Shown here: piece by piece, positions 61,716 to 64,000 of the stretch
Numbering within the stretch: the stretch's first letter is position 1
Layout: every line of letters starts with the position of its first letter
Assembly: GCF_900094595.1 (NCBI RefSeq)
Contig: NZ_FMAD01000004.1
Coordinates: forward strand, 496,001-560,000
DNA length: 64,000 nt
Reading direction: 5' to 3'
From: Cupriavidus alkaliphilus
Lineage (GTDB): Bacteria > Pseudomonadota > Gammaproteobacteria > Burkholderiales > Burkholderiaceae
The notes under the pieces: model-generated
What the model was told of the DNA's origin: nothing
What the model saw: the letters and a program-made list of their open reading frames with translations, nothing else
The model's database searches: none
Position numbers and translations under genes: made by a program

Positions 61716-64000
61716 TCATGGCACTTGCTTCGCCTGCTTTGGCTTCGCGACGGTGCCGGTGATGCCCCGTTGTTCCAGGCTTGCGATCTGGTCTGCGCTG
61801 AGCCCAAGCACGCGACGCAGCACGGCATCGGTGTGTTCGCCCAACGTCGGCGCGACACGGCGGATGGGCACGGGGTCCGGCCCGGTCCTGAACCATGCGG
61901 TGCTGGATGTGTAGGTGCCGACGTGGGCGCGCTCGACCTGGCGCCAGAATCCGCGCGCACATAGATGGGGGTCCTGCAGCACCTGCGACATGCGCCGCGC
62001 CACGCCGGCGGCGATGCCGGCCTGTTGCAGCTGCTGCATTGCCGCTTCGGCGTCGCGGACCACGCACCAGGACTTGATCGCCCGTTCGATCCTGTCCTCC
62101 TCGGCGCGCCGTCCGGAGGCCTGCGCCAGCCTGGGATCGGCCGCGAGGTCCGTCCGGCCGATCACCCGGCACAGCGCGGGCCAGTCCGCGTCGGTCACGG
62201 TCAGCACGATCCACGCATCGTCGCCTGCGCAACGGAAGCACCCATGCGGGGCATGCATCGGATGGCGATTGCCCTGCCGCGGCGACACGGCGCCGGCAAC
62301 GGATTGCTCCAGCATGAACGGTGCGGCCATCGGCAACATGGCCTCTACCTGCGACAGGTTGATGTGCCGCCCCTGCCCCGTCGCCTGCTGGGCAAACAGC
62401 GCAAGCAGGATCGCCGCGCCGCCGTTCAGGCCGCCGATGGGATCGCCATAGGCGTACGAGGTCATGGCAGGCGGACCATCGGGGTGCCCCGTGTATAGCG
62501 GCAGCCCGCTGGCCTGCTCGAGCGTGCCGCCGTACGCGCGGGTATTGCTCCACGCGTTGCCGAGCCCGAAGGCCGGCATTGACAGCATCACCAGCCGTTC
62601 ATTGCTGGCACGCAGGGTTTCGTAGTCCAGGCCGAGCTTTGGCAGGACCTCTGCGGAGTAATTCTCGATGACCGCGTCGGCACCTTCGACCAGCTGCAGC
62701 AGCAACTGCCTGCCTTCGGGCCGTGTCAGGTCCAGCGTGATCCCCAGCTTGTTGCGGTTCATCAGGTTAAAGTTCGCGTTCTTCTCGTACAGCCTGTCCC
62801 GATAGAATGCCTCGGTGAAATTGGCACCGCGCCACCAGTCGGGATAGCCGGTGCTCTCGACCTTGATGATCTCCGCGCCAAAGTCGGCCAGCGTCCGCGC
62901 CGCCAGCGGCCCCGCCCAGCCCATCGTCAGGTCGACGACGCGAATGCCCTCGAGCGGCAGGCGCTCGCCGGCCGTTCGCTTCAGCGTCAGTCGCGGGCGA
63001 TGATCCAGTCCCGCCGCGCGGTAGTGCAGGTCATGCGCGCCCTTTGCCGGCGCAATGCCCCCGGGCAGCGGCCCCGCCTCATCGAGGCGCAGCGGCACCA
63101 CCGGGCCTTCGAACGAAGCGCCGCCCACGCCGACCGGCACGAAGGCGCCGCGCTGCCGGTGCACCGCCTGGCCAAGCAGGGTCTCCATGGTCGGCACGAT
63201 CACGGCCGGATGCTTCTTGTCGCCCAGGAACTCGAACCACTGCCGCGCCGTGCGCGCCAGGAAGGCAGGCGACAGCAGCGCGTCGATCTCGTCCGCCCGT
63301 TCCATCCGTTCCGGGCCGCTTGCGTAGCGTGGATCGCTGCCAAGGTCCGGACGGCCGATGGCCTCGCACAGGCCCTTCCACTGCGGCAGGGTGTGCGTAA
63401 AGATGCCGATCCACCCTTCGGCGGTCTGGTAGATGCCGGTCGGATGCGTGCCGCAGAACCGGTTGACGCCAAGGCGCTGCAGCGGATGGCGTTGGTCCTG
63501 CACCATGCCCGCTTCCATCTCGACCACGCCGAAGACCGCTTCGTGGGCGCTCAGCACATAGCGGCGGCTGCCCTGCGCGCTTCCGATCAGCGCCGCGACG
63601 GCGGCCGAGAATGCGCTCAGCCCGACCACGATCGCCGACTGCACGTCGTGCGGCATGTGCGGCGGCCCATCCGCGGGGCCGCTGCCGTGCACGGCGCCGG
63701 CAAGCCCGCGGCACACGGCCTCGGCGCCGGCGTAATGGCTGTATGGCCCGCTCTCGCCGAACCAGGTGAGTGCCACCTCGATCGGCTCATGCCATGGCGC
63801 GTCATCGGCCGCCCGCTGCCAGACCGGGGTGCCGAGAATGTCCGGGCCTGCATCCAGCGCACGGGCGTCCAGCACCACGTCGCACGTCAGCGCCAACTGT
63901 GCCAGCCAGGCGCCGTCCTCGGCCTTCCGGTCATCGGCGGTAACGCTGCGCTTGTTGGTGTTCAGCCACGCAAACAGCGCGCTTTCCGGATGCGCGGCGC
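61716..64000 (-). CDS. Tandem-domain CaiB/BaiF CoA-transferase, cut by right edge
   Basis: At least 760 aa, running off the window; the frame is open beyond 63896 as ESALFAWLNTNKRSVT, typical family III CoA-transferase. Two CaiB domains are seen in series: the first ends near residue 300 of the visible part and has YVLSAHEAVFGVVEME; the second opens EGIRVVDLTMGWAGPLAARTLADFGAEIIKVES and has HINLSQVEAMLPM. These enzymes move CoA between acids without a cofactor. Its likely job is to activate the acid delivered by the Bug receptor. Confidence 0.92.
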   Translation of the reverse strand, partial: AAHPESALFAWLNTNKRSVTADDRKAEDGAWLAQLALTCDVVLDARALDAGPDILGTPVWQRAADDAPWHEPIEVALTWFGESGPYSHYAGAEAVCRGLAGAVHGSGPADGPPHMPHDVQSAIVVGLSAFSAAVAALIGSAQGSRRYVLSAHEAVFGVVEMEAGMVQDQRHPLQRLGVNRFCGTHPTGIYQTAEGWIGIFTHTLPQWKGLCEAIGRPDLGSDPRYASGPERMERADEIDALLSPAFLARTARQWFEFLGDKKHPAVIVPTMETLLGQAVHRQRGAFVPVGVGGASFEGPVVPLRLDEAGPLPGGIAPAKGAHDLHYRAAGLDHRPRLTLKRTAGERLPLEGIRVVDLTMGWAGPLAARTLADFGAEIIKVESTGYPDWWRGANFTEAFYRDRLYEKNANFNLMNRNKLGITLDLTRPEGRQLLLQLVEGADAVIENYSAEVLPKLGLDYETLRASNERLVMLSMPAFGLGNAWSNTRAYGGTLEQASGLPLYTGHPDGPPAMTSYAYGDPIGGLNGGAAILLALFAQQATGQGRHINLSQVEAMLPMAAPFMLEQSVAGAVSPRQGNRHPMHAPHGCFRCAGDDAWIVLTVTDADWPALCRVIGRTDLAADPRLAQASGRRAEEDRIERAIKSWCVVRDAEAAMQQLQQAGIAAGVARRMSQVLQDPHLCARGFWRQVERAHVGTYTSSTAWFRTGPDPVPIRRVAPTLGEHTDAVLRRVLGLSADQIASLEQRGITGTVAKPKQAKQVP

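Overview
The window is very GC-rich DNA from a chromosome or megaplasmid. It looks like a Cupriavidus- or Ralstonia-type betaproteobacterium: there are two Bug/TctC-family binding proteins, a Gram-negative trimeric-type porin, TonB receptors, many LysR/GntR/AraC regulators and short catabolic operons. This assignment is an inference from gene style, not from a marker gene. I saw no rRNA, tRNA, CRISPR array or insertion sequence.

Layout. 0-11 kb: a gene cut by the left edge, a DHA2 drug exporter, a TonB receptor, a WrbA-like flavoprotein, then a leftward locus of a DUF2946-like protein, a TonB receptor, an ABC ATPase and two DUF3526-type permeases, probably for metal or cofactor handling. 11-13 kb: a chemoreceptor without a periplasmic domain, followed by a relic of its 3' end and an intergenic hairpin repeat. 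13-20 kb: a catabolic locus of two leftward units (MFS, 59-aa AtzG-like subunit, AtzE-like amidase; and Bug receptor, D-aminoacylase-type amidohydrolase, class III aminotransferase). Both units are headed by copies of one operator-like motif, TGAAACAAACGTTNCA, and no regulator gene lies nearby. 20-28 kb: SRPBCC-ArsR pair, MacAB-like ABC exporter operon, GltS with a TAXI-type lipoprotein. 28-41 kb: housekeeping and envelope genes (DM13 protein, porin, PBP1A-type synthase, DUF1501/DUF1800 pair, EamA plus AraC, lipoprotein haemoglobin, BPL_N protein, Lnb/DUF4105-like protein). 41 kb: SugE/Gdx under a guanidine-II riboswitch. 41-44 kb: orphan BcsA-BcsS.

44-55 kb: an ABC exporter followed by an approx. 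8-kb accessory block (SDR, LysR, Ohr, GlxA-type AraC regulator, LysR, EamA, Tat-exported alpha/beta hydrolase, gene relics). The block is bracketed by a degenerate duplication of the end of the ABC gene plus the end of the fatty-acid hydroxylase gene, aligning gaplessly over 190 bp at an offset of 8293 bp. 55-64 kb: hydroxylase, MFS, iron alcohol dehydrogenase and alpha/beta hydrolase, each unit preceded by a near-identical 12-bp palindrome (CTAATATATTAG), with a divergent GntR regulator that is the obvious candidate to bind it. Beyond it lie a second Bug receptor and a tandem-domain CaiB/BaiF CoA-transferase cut by the right edge. The two operator families and the bracketed block are the most informative non-coding signals.
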